In this document: positions 25,501 to 39,120 of the stretch, piece after piece
Numbering within the stretch: position 1 is the first letter of the stretch
How the letters are laid out: each line of letters opens with the position of its first letter
Assembly (NCBI GenBank): GCA_025558095.1
Contig: JAIVFI010000016.1
Span: forward strand, 310,001 to 374,000
Origin: Hyaloraphidium curvatum
Lineage: Eukaryota; Monoblepharomycota; Hyaloraphidiomycetes; Hyaloraphidiales; Hyaloraphidiaceae
Direction: 5' to 3'
DNA length: 64,000 nucleotides
Made by a program: the position numbers and the translations under genes
Notes under the pieces: generated by a model
What the model was told of the DNA's origin: nothing
Database searches by the model: none
The model's input: the letters and a program-made list of their open reading frames with translations, nothing else

Positions 25501-28500
25501 TGAAGCTGCACTGTGATCCATAGAGCCGTCAAAGAGTTGCATGAATTGGTGCAGCGAGACCTGGTACATTGGATTGATCCCAGCCATGTCCGCAATGATG
25601 GAGAACAGAATGCTACCCTGGGTTGCAACAGGTCTGTAGTCTTCTCGAGCTTCAGTAATCTTGACCTGAGTTTGCACAGCCGTTTTCAGCTTCTCCTGCA
25701 CATCCTCGGATGCTGTCTTGGATTTTGCAAGCACGTCAACCAAAGATGAATCATCAACCAGGGATCCTTGGGTGCTGGAAAGACGTTCAAGGAGGTTGTC
25801 TTCGAGGTCCTTCAGCATCTGCTTATTCCTGCTGATCTCCTCAAGAAGTTTCGTCCGTTCTGTCTCCAACTCTTGCCTCTCATGCAAAATGACACGTCCA
25901 AGAAGCTGTTCTTCCAATCCCTTCGTGGTTACTGCAAAATCAACAACCAGGCACCTGGCAAAAGACTCTGGTGGAAGCTGCGGATTGGGCAGCTTCGTCA
26001 GCAGCACCACAGTAGCACCACCTTGAGGCCATTCCAGTTGCTTGTCACAGAAGTTGACAACGAATCCTCGTCCAACTTTGATCAGGTTTCTGTCCAAAAT
26101 GTCGTTCAGGGACGAATCAATGTCATCGGTGCAATCCTCAATGATCAGAGGAGTATTGGCAGCCAGTGCCGCTTCAACGTCCAGTCTGAACGTCTTTGCC
26201 ACAGTGGTTGTCCATCTAGCAGCTGGGAGATGCTTCAACATCCACCTCTTGGCCTGCCCTTGCGGGTCAATTATGAAAGGGAACTTCGGGCCGTAAGAAA
26301 CAAGTGCCCCGTTCTGGAGAGAAAGATCGTCTGTTGGGAGCCCTTCCAGAGTCCACTGACTGATTGTGCTTTTGTTCACCAGGAAATCAAGAACTGGAAA
26401 CGGTTTGGCGGGACTGCAAGGAATTCCTGATGCACTCAGATCGTTCTGCCATCTTTCCAGCACTTTTGCTCGGAAAGCCTGGTTGTAGGGCCCGCTGTAA
26501 ACCAAGAATGATGCTGCAAGCAGTGCATCTCCAGCTAGCTTGGTGATGGCATCTTCCAGCGCTTTGTGCTCCTGGATCCAACGGGACTGTTCTCCAGAAA
26601 GGCCACTGATGAGCAAAGATGCGGTGTTCATCTTTGTTTTGCAGACGTCGGCCTCCTGTTGCAATGTTTGCTTGGAGGAAATCGCCTCCATGTACTTGGC
26701 ATTTAGCATGTCAACCTCCGCTTGCTTCTCATCCAGTGTTTGCTGCGCTTTGTTCAAATCCGCAGATGCCTGTGCAAGTCTGTGCTCCTGAACTGCCAGG
26801 TTTGCTTTCAATGGGACCACTTTCTTGTTGATCCAATAGTAGTAGGACATTGCCTTGACCCACGTCGCAAGACCTGCCACGTCAGATGACACCTTTTTGG
26901 CCCCTTCAAGGCTGAAGTCGGGCATGTCAAGGTAGGGTTGAATGAGTTCGATTGTTTCCTCGTTCATTTCGTCCTTGGCAAAGTTCAGCAGTGAAGACAA
27001 GAAATCCGCCTGGCTCATGATTTTCAGTGATTCCCCCCACGAGGGTTTCGGGCAAGGCCTCTCAGGATCCTGTGTCACAGGATCTATCCTCTTGCCCTGC
27101 AGGATGAGGACGCAGTCCATGATCCGCATGATGAGATGGGGTGGCTTTGCCAGCTTCTTTATCGTGGATATGTGTGCAGGCTGGATGGAGTTCAAGGCCA
27201 TGGTTGCCTCTTCCAGGGCCGGTCCTGCAGCAAGCAGCTGCTCCTCAGCAATTTGCTTATCTGCCCGGATGCCGTTGGCAATCTCCTCTGCTACCTTTTT
27301 GACCTGCATCACAGAGTCCTTGACGCTTTCTGCAGCAGCAGTCTTCTGGGTGACATCATTGAGCACCAGGTCTGCCCGTCTTGAAGCTTTGCTGATCTCC
27401 ACTTCCTTCACCGAAAGCTCCACTTGCAGCCCATTGATTGATTCGGAAGCTTCAACAAGCTTTCTCAGGCCGCTGCTCATTCTATCTGCAGCTTGCCGCA
27501 GCTCGGCATGCTTCCTTCCGTAGACAGCCAAGTAGCTTTGGAGGAAGGTGATGAACATTTTTGGTGTGACATGTGTTTTTCTCCGGTATTGTTGGTGATA
27601 GAGTTGTGAGCATTCAACCACGACATCGTGGATGTGGGCAGCATGATGGGCAACGGTCGCCACTGGAATGGAGTCTGCAAGAATAGGGAGCTCCCTCAGA
27701 TAGGTAGATGCAACTGCTTCAAGTGCTGTCATAAAGCGGACTGTCAGGGGCAGAACGGAAGTCACGCTGCAACGTGCTGTACTTGCCTTGTTTTGGCCAT
27801 GCGCTGAGCCATATGAGGTTGCACACGCTGAATAAAGCAGGAAACTTGAGGGAGCGAGTCCTAAATGCAGAATTAACGGGTGAAAAACAGAGCACAATGT
27901 GCAGGTTGCTCTTCACTCGTTCCACAAAGAACTTCCAGACTTGCTCAGGAGAATCCGGAATCGTGGGCTTCTCTTGTTGCATCAAGGGCCTGAGCTCGGA
28001 AATGATTGCAAGCACCTCATCCTTGGGATACAACCCCGGAATGTCACCGGATGTGAGCAGCGCATTTACGAGACCAAGGAAACTCTCCTCCTTGATGTCC
28101 CCATCAGTCATCAAGAATGTGACGCCTTTTCCCTCCAACCCTGTCACCCGGCAGAGGATCTTCAGGTCATCCATCAGATTGGTCAGATTGTAGGTTCGTG
28201 TGACGGCAAGTTGAAACAGTTGGTTTCCAGAGATAAAGCTAGCAAGCTTAGCCAATGATTTCTTTCCAGAGCCTCCAACGCCAACAAGCATTGCACTGGC
28301 ACCGGGGTCGCTAAGAATCCTCGTCAGCTTGCAGATGTTCAAGATGGCATCGTCAAAGAACACCAATTTGAGGCCCGGACCTCTGATGGATGCATTGTAC
28401 TTTTCGAGAAGATCCATTAGCCGTGCCCGTAGGATCTCCATACTTTTTGCTGGCCTGTACAGAACTGGGTCAGCACTTGGTGGTTCGTCCCGTGCCTCAG

Positions 28501-31500
28501 TATCGCCTGATGCTGCATCGTTGGCTGCTGGGAGTGAAGCTTCATTGTTTGTCATGGAAGCTTGGAATGTGCACCAGAGATTTTCCACAGCAAGGCTCTC
28601 CAATGGCAGGTGTTCATTGCTGGCCTCATTCATGCAGGCATGCCATGTGACTGAAAGCTGGCGATCAAACCAGTTTGCATCATCAATCGTCACGAATCTG
28701 TCGCACAGCACCCTTTTGCTCTCATGTGCCCAAAGTTTGAACAGTGTGAGCGGATCAGTTACCACTTCCGAGTTTGCCCGGAGCAAACCCTTCATGATTT
28801 GCCCAAGGTCACGGAGGTTGAATGAGTAGTGGAATTTTGCTGGGGTTGGAAGCATCTTGTCCTTTGTTGCCTGCCACAAATGCTGTGCAAGCTTGGAAAT
28901 GCTGCTGCTTGCTGCCACAACTTCCTCTGCGAATCCATTCGCTGCACTGAAATGTCTAGACATCAAGGTGCTGCAAATTCGATCAAGTGATGCCGGTGCC
29001 GGAATGGGACAGTTGATGACCACGAAATGTCTCTTCAGACGTTCGGGAATGTCGTTTTTGCCACCCCCAGGGAGGGCCATGGCACAGACGAAAGACAGGT
29101 CTTGAATTGCTGTCCATTCCCCTTCAGAGGCTGGGTAAGAGAATGCACAACTTGAACCAGACACCAACATACCTGGTCGATCAAGTGAGAAGAAACCCTG
29201 GTATTCAATGAGCTGCCTCATGATCTCTAGGGTTGGCTGGTCTCCCCACTGGTTGATGTCAGGGATACTGAAGTCATCCAAGAAAATGCACATCCGTTTG
29301 CCATTGGGGGGTCCAAAAGTGTTCCCCATCTTCTTCTCCAAGCTGCTTTCAATCATCTTTTGGAATCCTGATGTGCTTGTTGTCGATGACAATGCAAGCT
29401 GCTTGGAAACGTATTTCTCCGATGTAAGGCCTTCCACGAAGGAATGCAGCATGGTGGTTTTTGCCGTTCCCATCTCTCCAGTGAGAAGAACTGGTTTGTT
29501 CTGTTTGACTAGAATGTCCAGAAGGTACGTCACATTGAGGCTCTCAATGGTTGGCACCAAAGTGCTGTTGCCCAGTGGTGCCTTCAGCTGAGTTCCCCAG
29601 TGTTCCCAGTTGCCGGAGCTGTCCACAAAGTACTCAAAAAGAGTTTGAGAACTCCTGTCCGACATTGTGGGGAAAGGGAGGTGCTCTGCAAAGCTTGTAA
29701 ACAGGAAATCCTGCAGTCGGATCCTCTCTGCATTGTCCAGCATGGATCCAAAAGTCCATGATAGGGCAAACACCAAAACCCGTTCCAAATGATCCCTGTT
29801 GGATGTGGAACCTGTGAGTAGACCGCTCAGAAGCGTTGATAGAGTGTCGAAATAGGCATTGGGTGTCAGGTCCATTTGAGGGTGAAGGGTTTGGACAAGG
29901 TAGCTATGGGTCTTGTCGAAGGTGAGGTTGATGCCTGCTTCCAAGACCTTGGCCTCATCCCTGGTGCGTCCTTTGAGCCACGACTGGAGCAATGCGCCCC
30001 ATGGGAGAACTTGAAGACCAATGTAGATCATTCCGCAGCGAGAGACAGTTGCTGGGCTGGCATTCTTCAAGCTGTGGACCTCAAAAACGAGCTTGCAATT
30101 CTGGGGCAAAGAAAGGCGATCTCCATTTGCCAGGGTCAAGCACTTGTTGTCATCCAGCACACTGTTGAGTGATTCAATCCAGACTGCATCCACAGGACCA
30201 TCCAGCACAATCCAGGTGTACTCGCCCTTGCGCTTCATTGCTCTGCGCCATATTGCCGAGAAAATGCCATCTGTCCAGTCATTGGTTGCAACGTCCAGTT
30301 TTCCAAACATTTGGTAGTCAGTGATGGCTTTGGGGTTCATTCTGATTTCCCTGTGGACTTCTCCACATGCCATCCGCGCTTTAATCAGCACCTGCAAGCA
30401 TGTGGTCTGCAACGGGACCATTGCATCAGAGACAGAGGAGCCACATTTACCACAAGCTTTACCTTGCCAACCCCAGGTGGACCGAGGATCATGAGGCCAT
30501 GGCGAACCAGGGAGCTTTCATGAAACTGCAGAACTTTGCTTGTCCAGGGAGGGTGATCCGTCAAGTTTCGTGCCACAAGCTCCTCTCGGATTTTGCTTTC
30601 CAAGAGATCGTGGGAGGCTCTCTTGCTCTCCACCCCGGGGAACAAGTCATTCAAAAGCGACAAGAATACTTCCGTGTCCTGGTCCACCAGCTTGGACACG
30701 TTCATGTCTCTCAGGACGCGCATGAGGATGGCAACTTCACTCTCTGCTGGGCTTGCACGTTTTGCTGCACCACACGTCCGCAAAACTGACAGAATGTTGC
30801 GGAGGCCAAAGTCATAGTGAACCTGCTTTGAAAGTTGCTCCTCACAGAGTTTGTACAGCATGGAAAACTTCCGTGCAAGCACAATGTTGTTGAGAAAGCC
30901 AGAACCGGCGAGCTTGACACGCATGATAATCTGCCTGTCTGGCACCTGACAAAGGCACGTTGCATGTTGGATCTCTGGAGATCAAAAGCAGAACGTTCAC
31001 CTACCATCATGGCAACGTAGCGGAAGTTGGTCTTGAGATTCTCCGGCAACTCCACACGACCAGCGTAGCCCGGATTCATAGTGATGAAGATGCCAAAGTC
31101 TGGATTGAGCTCCACAGTCTCCCCATCAGTGAAAGTAAAGGCCTTCTTTCGTTCCCTCCGTGCCGAAAGCACACATGCAATCTGCTGGGCAGCAACAGAG
31201 AGAACTGGAAGCTCAATGCGGTTGAATTCGTCAAAGTCACCCCAGCATCCGCTTTGCGCAAGGCCCTTGAAGATTCGCCCCAAGCCTCTGTAGTCCATTT
31301 GATCTGAGCAATTGAAGACAACAACCCATTTTCCAAGTGCCTTGCCCATGTCCTTCACAGTCTCCGTCTTGCCTGTGCCAGCTGGTCCAGCAGGTGACCC
31401 ACCAAGAGACATCCCCAAGGCCTGAGCCAGAGTGATGTAACAACGATCCGTCAGAGGTGTGATGGCAAGACGGTCACTGCAACCAAGGTATTCACAACCG

Positions 31501-34500
31501 TACTTGAAGTCGAAATTGGTGATCTGGGCAAAGCAACAGCTCTTGGTGGGGTCCCAGTAAAAGCGGCATTGCTTGAGCCAGTCAAAGCTCCCTGGAGATT
31601 TGCACTGCGACTTGATCAGGTTTTCACACACATCCCTGTGGTGCACCTGGATGGTGATGAATGTCTCGTATTTTGTCCTTTCCATGGGCATCAGCTCTTT
31701 TGTGGTGATTTCAATGAGCGAATTCAACAGATCTGTCACTCCTTGGAGAGATGCAGTGAGTTTCTTCCTGTCCCCTTTCGAACTGACGAGGGCATCTTCC
31801 ACCAGAGCAGTGAAGAAGATTTGAAGGATGACAATTCCAACTTGGGCTGGGTAAGCAGCCAGAATTTCAAGCAATGGCACCATTGAAAGCTTCATGACTG
31901 CTTCCCCAATAATGTGATTGACCGTAGTTTGGACTGCTTCCAAGAGCTTTCCAAGCCATAACTCAACGTTACCAACTGCCTGGCAAGGTTGGCTGAGGGG
32001 TACCTTTTCCCCTTCACCTGACTCCATTGCTACAATTTGGTTGTAGTCCTTATCATGGAACTGAACCGAGAACACATTGTCAAAAACGTTGCGAAGGTGC
32101 GGCTGGATGGTGTGTGAGTCACTTGCTTGGCCCAGAATCTCAAGGAGAGTAGGGTCGGAAACAAAGTAGAAGCGAGGAAATATGCTCCTCTTTGATTCAA
32201 GGTATCCGCTGAGTGACTTCTGGCAGATTTCCAGCTGTTCCATGAGCTGAGGGATCAGGGTGCGTATCGTTTCACTGGCAGCACAGCAAGCCAGAACATT
32301 TGGGTTCTCTGCCACTGTGGCCATGATCTTACACCATGATTTGTCCACCCCCGCAAACCTCTTGGCCTCCTTTGGGAGCTGTTTTGCAATGTCACCGCCC
32401 ACAAAGACCGCCTCAAGATAGATCCACAAATTTTGCAGTGCAACCCATTGCTCAACTGTCTCGGAAGTAATTGACAGCTGATGCACCCATTGTGCTATTT
32501 CGTCCTTGAACGGCCCATTGTATCTGTTGGAAGATAGAGAGCTGAGGAGCATCAAGCTGTCTTCCATGTCCGTCATCATCAGCACAATGACAGATGACTT
32601 GAGGATGATGTCCCCTCGTGTCTTGAAGGGGGCAAGGCTGAAGCTGCGTGAGTTCCACATGTTTGCCAGTGATTCGAGCTTGCTCTGAATGTCAGCCTCC
32701 TTCACAGCGGCATTACAGACGTCCTCAACATCCTCTGCCTGATTGACCAACGATTCGCAAATCAAGGACCGGAGCTCTACCTTCTCACCAGCAGCCACTT
32801 TCTCGCGGATTCCGGGCACCACTGTGGAGAGCCTGTCCCAGTGCCGTTTCTTCACCGATTTGTTGCACAAGAGTTCCAGAAGCGGAACAGCATGGCAGAA
32901 CAAGTCCACTCGCTCCTTCAGGACATTGAAAACCGACCATCCTTGAATGGAGCTTGGAAGCTTTTCAAATCGGTCCTTGAACGATTCTATGTCCTTTGAA
33001 AGGCTCGTTAGATCTGTGTCATCCAGTGAAGCCGTCAAGCTGTTGTGTCTGGCTGTGATGTCCACGAAAAGTGCGTAAGCTGTTTGAAGATGCTTCAGGT
33101 CCGTCTTGATAGCAGCCATGCGTGGCAGGTGAAGAGGCGGAAGAGCAAAGAGAGCAAGGGCAGCACTGTAGCTCTGGCTCTTTTGGTCCAAGTCGTTGAA
33201 CTGCAATTGAACTGTCTTCAGCACTTCAATGTGTGCTTTCCACACTGATTCGTCAGATTCAGCAGCACCACCCTGCAGGGGTGACATCAGGTTCCGATAG
33301 CTTGTGGCAAAGTCCGTTGCGCCTTTCACAAAGTGCTCCACAGCCTGGACCAGCTCCGCCTTGAATTTTGGTTGAACACGGTGCAGCTTTCCTTGAAGCT
33401 CCGATGCCGATGCCCGCAGCTTCTGCAAAGAGTATTGAACTGAATCCACCAACTCGCTTTCTTCCTTGGTCACTTTGATGCCATGCTTCACTAAGCTGGA
33501 GTAGATGTCCTCAATTGGTGCCAACTGGAATTCCATGTCAATCTCCTGGTCCCTGATTTCATTGAGAATTGACACTGCATAGTGGAGTTCCTCAATGCCA
33601 GAGACGTCGTGTTGCATGGCATCCTGTTTGTTGCGAATGAATGCCGTCAGTCCTTGCAAAGCATCCCGTACGTGGTGCTTGAGCTTCTGCCCTATTGCGT
33701 TGAGCTGGTTCTGTGCTCTTTCCAAGACAGCAGATCTTGCGGAACTCAAATCAAGCATAAAAGCACCAGCACTGACAGACAAAGGCATTGATTGCGCAAT
33801 GTGTTGCTTCACCTCACTCAACAGCGAGAGTTCTTCGAGGAGGGCTTCCGGTCTGCTGGTGCTGATGTCTGCATTCCTAGAACTGACCAAGGAGTCCCAG
33901 CGCCTTGCTGAAATAAGCTGATGCTCAAGGTTTTTTGCAGAGTGAGCCAGTGATTCTGCAATCAATGTCACAAGCTTTGCAAGCTCTCGATTGGACGAGG
34001 TTTCTTCCAGATGCTGCTCCAATGTAGTCAAAACACTGGAACTGCCGACAGACTGTTCCTCTCCTGTTGATTCAGTCTGCTGACTGGTATGATTCTTCTC
34101 TGAAAGCAACGAGCTCTGCAACGTGCGCTGCAAATCTGCCCATGGCTTTTGCGATTGAACCACCCCACAAATTCCAATGACTTTGGAGCACAAATCTGAC
34201 ACACATCTTTGGAAGTCCCAAAGTGGCGGTTCAAATGCAAGTACTCCTTGCCCACCAAACAGAAGTTGGCATTGAAAAACTGGCTTACCCATGTCTCCGG
34301 TATTGGGTCCGTCAGGCACACCCCCAAGACCCAGAGAAGTGCGCAGTTGCTCCAAAGCATTTCGGAGGCACATGAGCAAGTTCCGCCCCAGATGGCTGGC
34401 TACTTCCTCATAGTAGACCCTGAAAACCTCCACACCGTCGGCCATTCTCTCCCTCGGCATGGCGTCTTGTACGGACTGTAAAAAGCTCATGAGATGTGCC

Positions 34501-37500
34501 TCAATTGCTTGGCAGGTTTCGGCAATATCCTTAGTTCCAGCCTCAATCATGTGGCTTGCATCCTCTACCATCTGCTGCAAAGTGCGAGGAACAATTGCTT
34601 GCTGTTGCATAGGCAACAGGGCGATTGAAGCAATTCTGTCACTAAGTGGAAGGAGGTGTCGAGCTGCAATGCCTTGCAGGTGGTTTGCATGCAGCTCAGC
34701 AGCATGACAAGAATGTTCCATAGTTTGCAGGAAAGGCTCGAGGTTCAGGGAGGACCTTGCAGATGCAAGTGGTTAGCAAACAGCTACCTATATGAGACAG
34801 CAGCTGGCTTACCACGTGAGGACACTGAAGGCAGGGTGAAGGTGGCGATCCACTGTGGATGCCAGTAAAGCAACTACAGAGCCCATCCCAGTGCCGTTGA
34901 TGCCTTCATTCAACAGGCCCTCTCTTCTGGCAAGAATGGCCTGCAGGCGACTCTGAATCGGCTTTATGCGATGGCACTTGCTTGCAACAAAGACTGCATC
35001 TGGTGGGACAATCATTCCCAGCTTGTCCATCCAAGTCACCTCGAGAACCATGTTGTCAAACTCGGCACTCAGGTTGATGCACACATGTCCTTGTGCATCC
35101 CTGGCAAGAAGGGGCACATGCAATGCTTGGCCAACACGCTTCACAGATTGCACCCAATGATCGTGCCACAAGAGCTGGTACTCCAACAGTGCACGTGTAA
35201 GGATATTGTAGTGTTGCAGCTTCATTGCATTGTCTGGGTGATCAAGAAGAGCAGGCACAGAGGCAAAGAACTTCATGGGTTCCTCAACTGAATGCAGCAG
35301 CTGACCGGCCCAAGCAATAGCACCCGATGCCTCAGGCATGTGCCAAGGAATTGGGGGACTGTCCTTTGCCCTCTGATACAGGCGTCTTGTTGCTTCAAGA
35401 TCATTTGCAATGAAGTGTGAGAACAAACCAGCAGCCAAAGCATCAATGCCGAGGTTCAGCTTGGGAATTGAGGCAAACCGTTCAAGGACTTCTATGCCGG
35501 CTTGAGTGTTGGTGCAAGACGCAAGTGTTGTAGCCAGAAGGCCTCTAGCCTGATCTTCTGCCTGCCTGGCAGCTTCCAGCAACTTGTTGTGCGATTCCTC
35601 GAATCCCTAATGCAAGATTCAGCACAGCATCCATGAACTAGGGAGTGTGGCTTACATGGTCATCAGTATTGAGGGGATCCAGGTGCAGCTGCTGGACGGA
35701 AGATAGAGCACTGTCGAATGCCTTGCAAACCATGGGCAATCGCGGATCGGCATCCTTCAGCTGCTGGAAAGCCTCTTTCCAGTCCAGAATGACCAAAAGT
35801 GCATTCAGCCGGCGACAGAAAGCATCAAGCTTTCCAAAGACGTGCTTGGTGCTAATCTCTGGTGGTTGTGCAATGAATGACTGGATTTTCAGCTGATGAT
35901 TTGGCATTAGCCCAAGCCCCTAGGCTTCGCAACAAAGAAGCGTGCCTTCATTTCTTCAAAGGTACTTTGGAAGGAGTCCCTTAGCCTAAGGCACACTTGG
36001 AGCTTGCCTCTAGCTTCATCAGAATCCAGGGTCCAAAAGCTGTGGTCTACACCCTGCTGGTGTTGGTGGTCAGTGAGCATTATTAGCTAGAACCTGATTG
36101 TCAAAAATCCTTGCCTTTAGGACATGTCCATGGCAGCAGCGAACCATCTGGTTTGCAATCTTGACAAGCAGTGATGTGATGCGTTCAGAAGCATGTGTCC
36201 CGGTTGAGAGCCTGTGAACAGACGCTCAGAGTGGGCCCTGCCAAACCGACAAGAAGGACACAAACATCATGAGCATCTTCACAGCCTCAACAATGCCTGG
36301 AATGTAGTCCATGACTATCTCAGGATCAGTCTGGTATAGGCACTGGATGTTGCTCTCCATGGCCAGAAGGTATCGCAGGTTTTCCTGGCAATGGCAAGTC
36401 TTAGCATGATTCAAGGCAACAGAATTGGGACCCACATTTGCAATCTTTGACTCCTCCCCGATACGATCTATGAGGTGCTGAAGTGGCGCGCACTTTGCAG
36501 AGCCGCAAGCCTTGAGAATGCTGATGACCAGGGAAACCTCCTTGATGCTCAGTGCCTGGACGAGCTGGCTGTACTTGACCATTTGGAACTTCCAGTGCTG
36601 CAGCTCTGCATTTGGTCCCACATCCCCCACATCCTTCCGGATTTGATCGCACTGTGTCAGGACCTGTTTTGCCTGGTGGTGCCACTCTGTGCATTTCTCT
36701 GGGTCGAGTGGTTGGCAGACTCAGGAGAAGCAACAGGATTGACACCCACTCTCTAGGTCACTCAGCAGAACTGGGTTCTTCAGCACTTCTTGGTGGCAGC
36801 TGGGATTGCTAAGCCCCGACAGATCTATGGTGCACGGTGCGAGCCGGAACTGCTCTTCTTCGATGCCAAGGAAAGTGAGATTGCTGGAAAAAGCAGCCAG
36901 ATTTGTCGCAAAGGTGGTAGATGCGGCATCGGAGGGAACCGGCCGGATCTGCGGGAGGAAGACATCAGGGACAGGCAAAACGAAGAAAGCCAAAAAAGGA
37001 ACTGCCTTTGCTTGGACAGACGGGCATATGACTTCCGTCAGGTGCATTGTGAGAGCCGGAACTGGGTTGCTGTTGAGGGATCCGTAGCTGAGGCTAGTCT
37101 GAAGGTTCTGGGCGGTTACGCCGGTGCCAGGCATGCGAAGGAAGAAGCACCCCGGGCCAAGCATTGCGCTGGAAAAGGATGCGGTGACAAGCATCACGTT
37201 TTTGTTGAACGCGCCCTTCAATGTGACAAGCTCCTCCTGCCAGCATGGTTAGGTCAGCCGCCATCGCATCCCGCCACGCCAACATGCCTTTGTCGGGGGT
37301 TGCCATAGCAGGAAAAGGCGCTGCGGTCCTTCCTCGCTAAAGAACTCGTTCATTGTTTCGAGCCTCGAGCCGTGCAGGAGCTGGTTCTCAAGCACATCCT
37401 CCCGCTCCTGCACCACGGCCGCGAAGGCCGCCAGTAGGAACCTGTGCCTCGAGTCAAGGGTCTGCCTCCTTTTCTCCAGCAAGCTTGAGTAGCTGGAGGT

Positions 37501-37599
37501 GCCCCCGAGCCCCTTCTTCTTGTCCGCGTCCCACGGGTTCAGCGAGGCCGTCGACCGCAGGTTCTGGAAGCTAGTGCGCAGATTCGCGATGCTGCTCAT
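22576..37599 (-). CDS. DNAH5/DNAH8: Axonemal outer-arm dynein heavy chain, DNAH5/DNAH8 (gamma) type
   Basis: Motor subunit of the ciliary outer dynein arm. The ATG at 37599 gives [35 protein letters not shown] near 37340-37400 matches the DNAH5/8 N-terminus. The tail (DHC_N1/N2) spans about 36.7 to 32 kb. AAA1 Walker A ([15 protein letters not shown]) is at about 31355-31395. AAA2 ([10 protein letters not shown]) is split by an intron at about 30420-30474. AAA3 ([14 protein letters not shown]) is near 29460-29500 and AAA4 ([14 protein letters not shown]) near 28260-28300. The coiled-coil stalk and microtubule-binding region lie at about 26.4-27.6 kb. The block [17 protein letters not shown], then [17 protein letters not shown] across a short intron, is typical of DNAH5/8. 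The C-terminus [20 protein letters not shown] stops at 22576. The middle 13 kb is AT-richer and intron-poor compared with both ends. It marks the organism as ciliated. Confidence 0.93.
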
Positions 37600-37786
37600 C
37601 GTGGCCGGCGCCGGCGCCCGCCGAATGAAAGCGACGGATCTCGAACGGCCCCCGGGGTTCGCGGTCGACGCGGCGCCGAGGCGGAATTGGGCGTGACAGG
37701 GGTGGTTTGCGCAGTCGTGCGTCGCGACGGCTGGCGGCTCGCCCATGCCTTTTCCTCGGCCCCTTGGTCGCCCGCCGCTGCCAGAA
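37600..37786. promoter_or_regulatory. Dynein heavy chain/DOHH divergent promoter
   Basis: There are 187 nt between the dynein ATG (37599) and the preferred DOHH ATG (37787), or 145 nt if the in-frame ATG at 37745 is used. The sequence is very GC-rich. No TATA box or RFX-type X-box (GTNRCC-N-RGYAAC) was evident by eye. Confidence 0.4.
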
Positions 37787-39014
37787 ATGACGATCCCGCT
37801 GCCGGATGAGGTCAATGCTCTGAGCCTCGACTTTGCCGCCCTGGAGGAGACCCTTCAGAACACGTCCCAGACGCACCCGCTGGGCGCACGGTTTCGCGCG
37901 CTGTTCGGCCTACGGTCGTTCCGGGATAAGCGCGCCGTCGATGCCATTGCCAAAGGTGCGCTCATAGGCGCCCGACGATGGGATCGGTGGTTCAAGCGGT
38001 TCGCCGGGCCCGCACAGCTTTCTCGGACTCGTCAGTCCTGCTGAAGCACGAGCTGGCCTACGTCTTGGGCCAGATGCGGAACCCGGCCGCGATTCCCCCC
38101 CTGTGCAGCGTGCTTAAGGACGTGACCGAGGACCCGATGGTTCGGCACGAAGTGGGTGGCACGTCTTGTCCTGATCGGGCTGCTGCCGACAACCGATCTT
38201 GGCGCAGGCCGCGGAAGCTCTCGGTGCCATCGGGGATCCCAGCGCACTCGAGACCCTGAAGCACTACCTGTCGGACTCCTCGGACGTCGTGGCACAGACC
38301 TGCGAGCTGGCGATCCGAAAGATCGAATACGAGGCGAAGAATCCGGGCAGCTCCACCGCGGACTCGGACCAGTGGGCGCTATCGCGAGAGCGTCCCGTTT
38401 CCGGACTGAAACTGGGGCTCGCGCGCAGGAGCCCATATCTGTCCGAGGATCCGGCGCCCGCCTTTGAGGGCACGCGAGAGGTTCCCGAACTGCGCTCTAT
38501 CCTGCTCGACACCAGTCAACCATTGTTCGAGAGGTACAGAGCCATGTTTTCGCTTCGCAACATGGGCGGCGAGGAGGCCGTGCTGGTGGGTAGAGGCGGC
38601 GCCGCTCTCGTCCTCGTATTCACCTGGGTCCCAGGCCCTAGCAGCGGGTCTAAACGACTCCAGCGCATTGTTCCGGCACGAGATCGGTGCGTTTCGGAAC
38701 GTCGTCTTTGCAATGATTCCGCCTCAATATGCCGTTGCAGCGTACATATTCGGCCAGATGCAGCATCCGGCCAGCGTTCCGGCGCTGATCGAGGTGAGAG
38801 ACCGGCAGGCGCCTCCGAAACCGCAGTTCTGAGCGAGCTTCCGTGACAGAGGCTGTCCGATACCGCGGAGGTAGCCATGGTTCGTCACGAGTGTGCCGAG
38901 GCTCTGGGGTCGATTGCCACGGACGAATGCCGCCCTGTGCTGGCCAAGTTTGCCGCAGACGGCGAGCGCGTGGTCCGCGAAAGCTGCATAGTCGGTATCG
39001 ATATGATGGAGTAG
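37787..39014 (+). CDS. DOHH: Deoxyhypusine hydroxylase (HEAT-repeat di-iron enzyme)
   Basis: Catalyses the second step of hypusine formation on eIF5A, hydroxylating deoxyhypusine with a non-haem di-iron centre. All four metal-binding His-Glu motifs can be read across exon joins: [13 protein letters not shown] (38040-38080), MVRHE joined to [13 protein letters not shown] (38137-38240), LFRHEI joined to [12 protein letters not shown] (38670-38775), and [17 protein letters not shown] (38877-38930). Introns of about 50-60 nt (such as 38152-38208) restore the frame each time. The start at 37787 ([12 protein letters not shown]) is preferred, but ATG 37745 is in frame and possible. It ends DMME and TAG at 39012-39014. 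It shares a promoter with the dynein gene and is convergent with the PET100-like gene (106 nt). Confidence 0.92.
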
Positions 39015-39120
39015 AAGCGATGCTTTGGCTTCCCGACGTGCTAGCCGATCACTCGAGGCAAGTCGCCGTCCGTAGAGCGAGCAGATCCCCAGCGGCAGTT
39101 CTTGTCGCAAATGGCGAGCA

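Noticed and set aside
22576..37599. Assembly chimera as the cause of the dynein composition shift
   Set aside because: Conserved dynein sequence continues in frame across both borders and the domain order is complete, so joining of unrelated contigs is unlikely.
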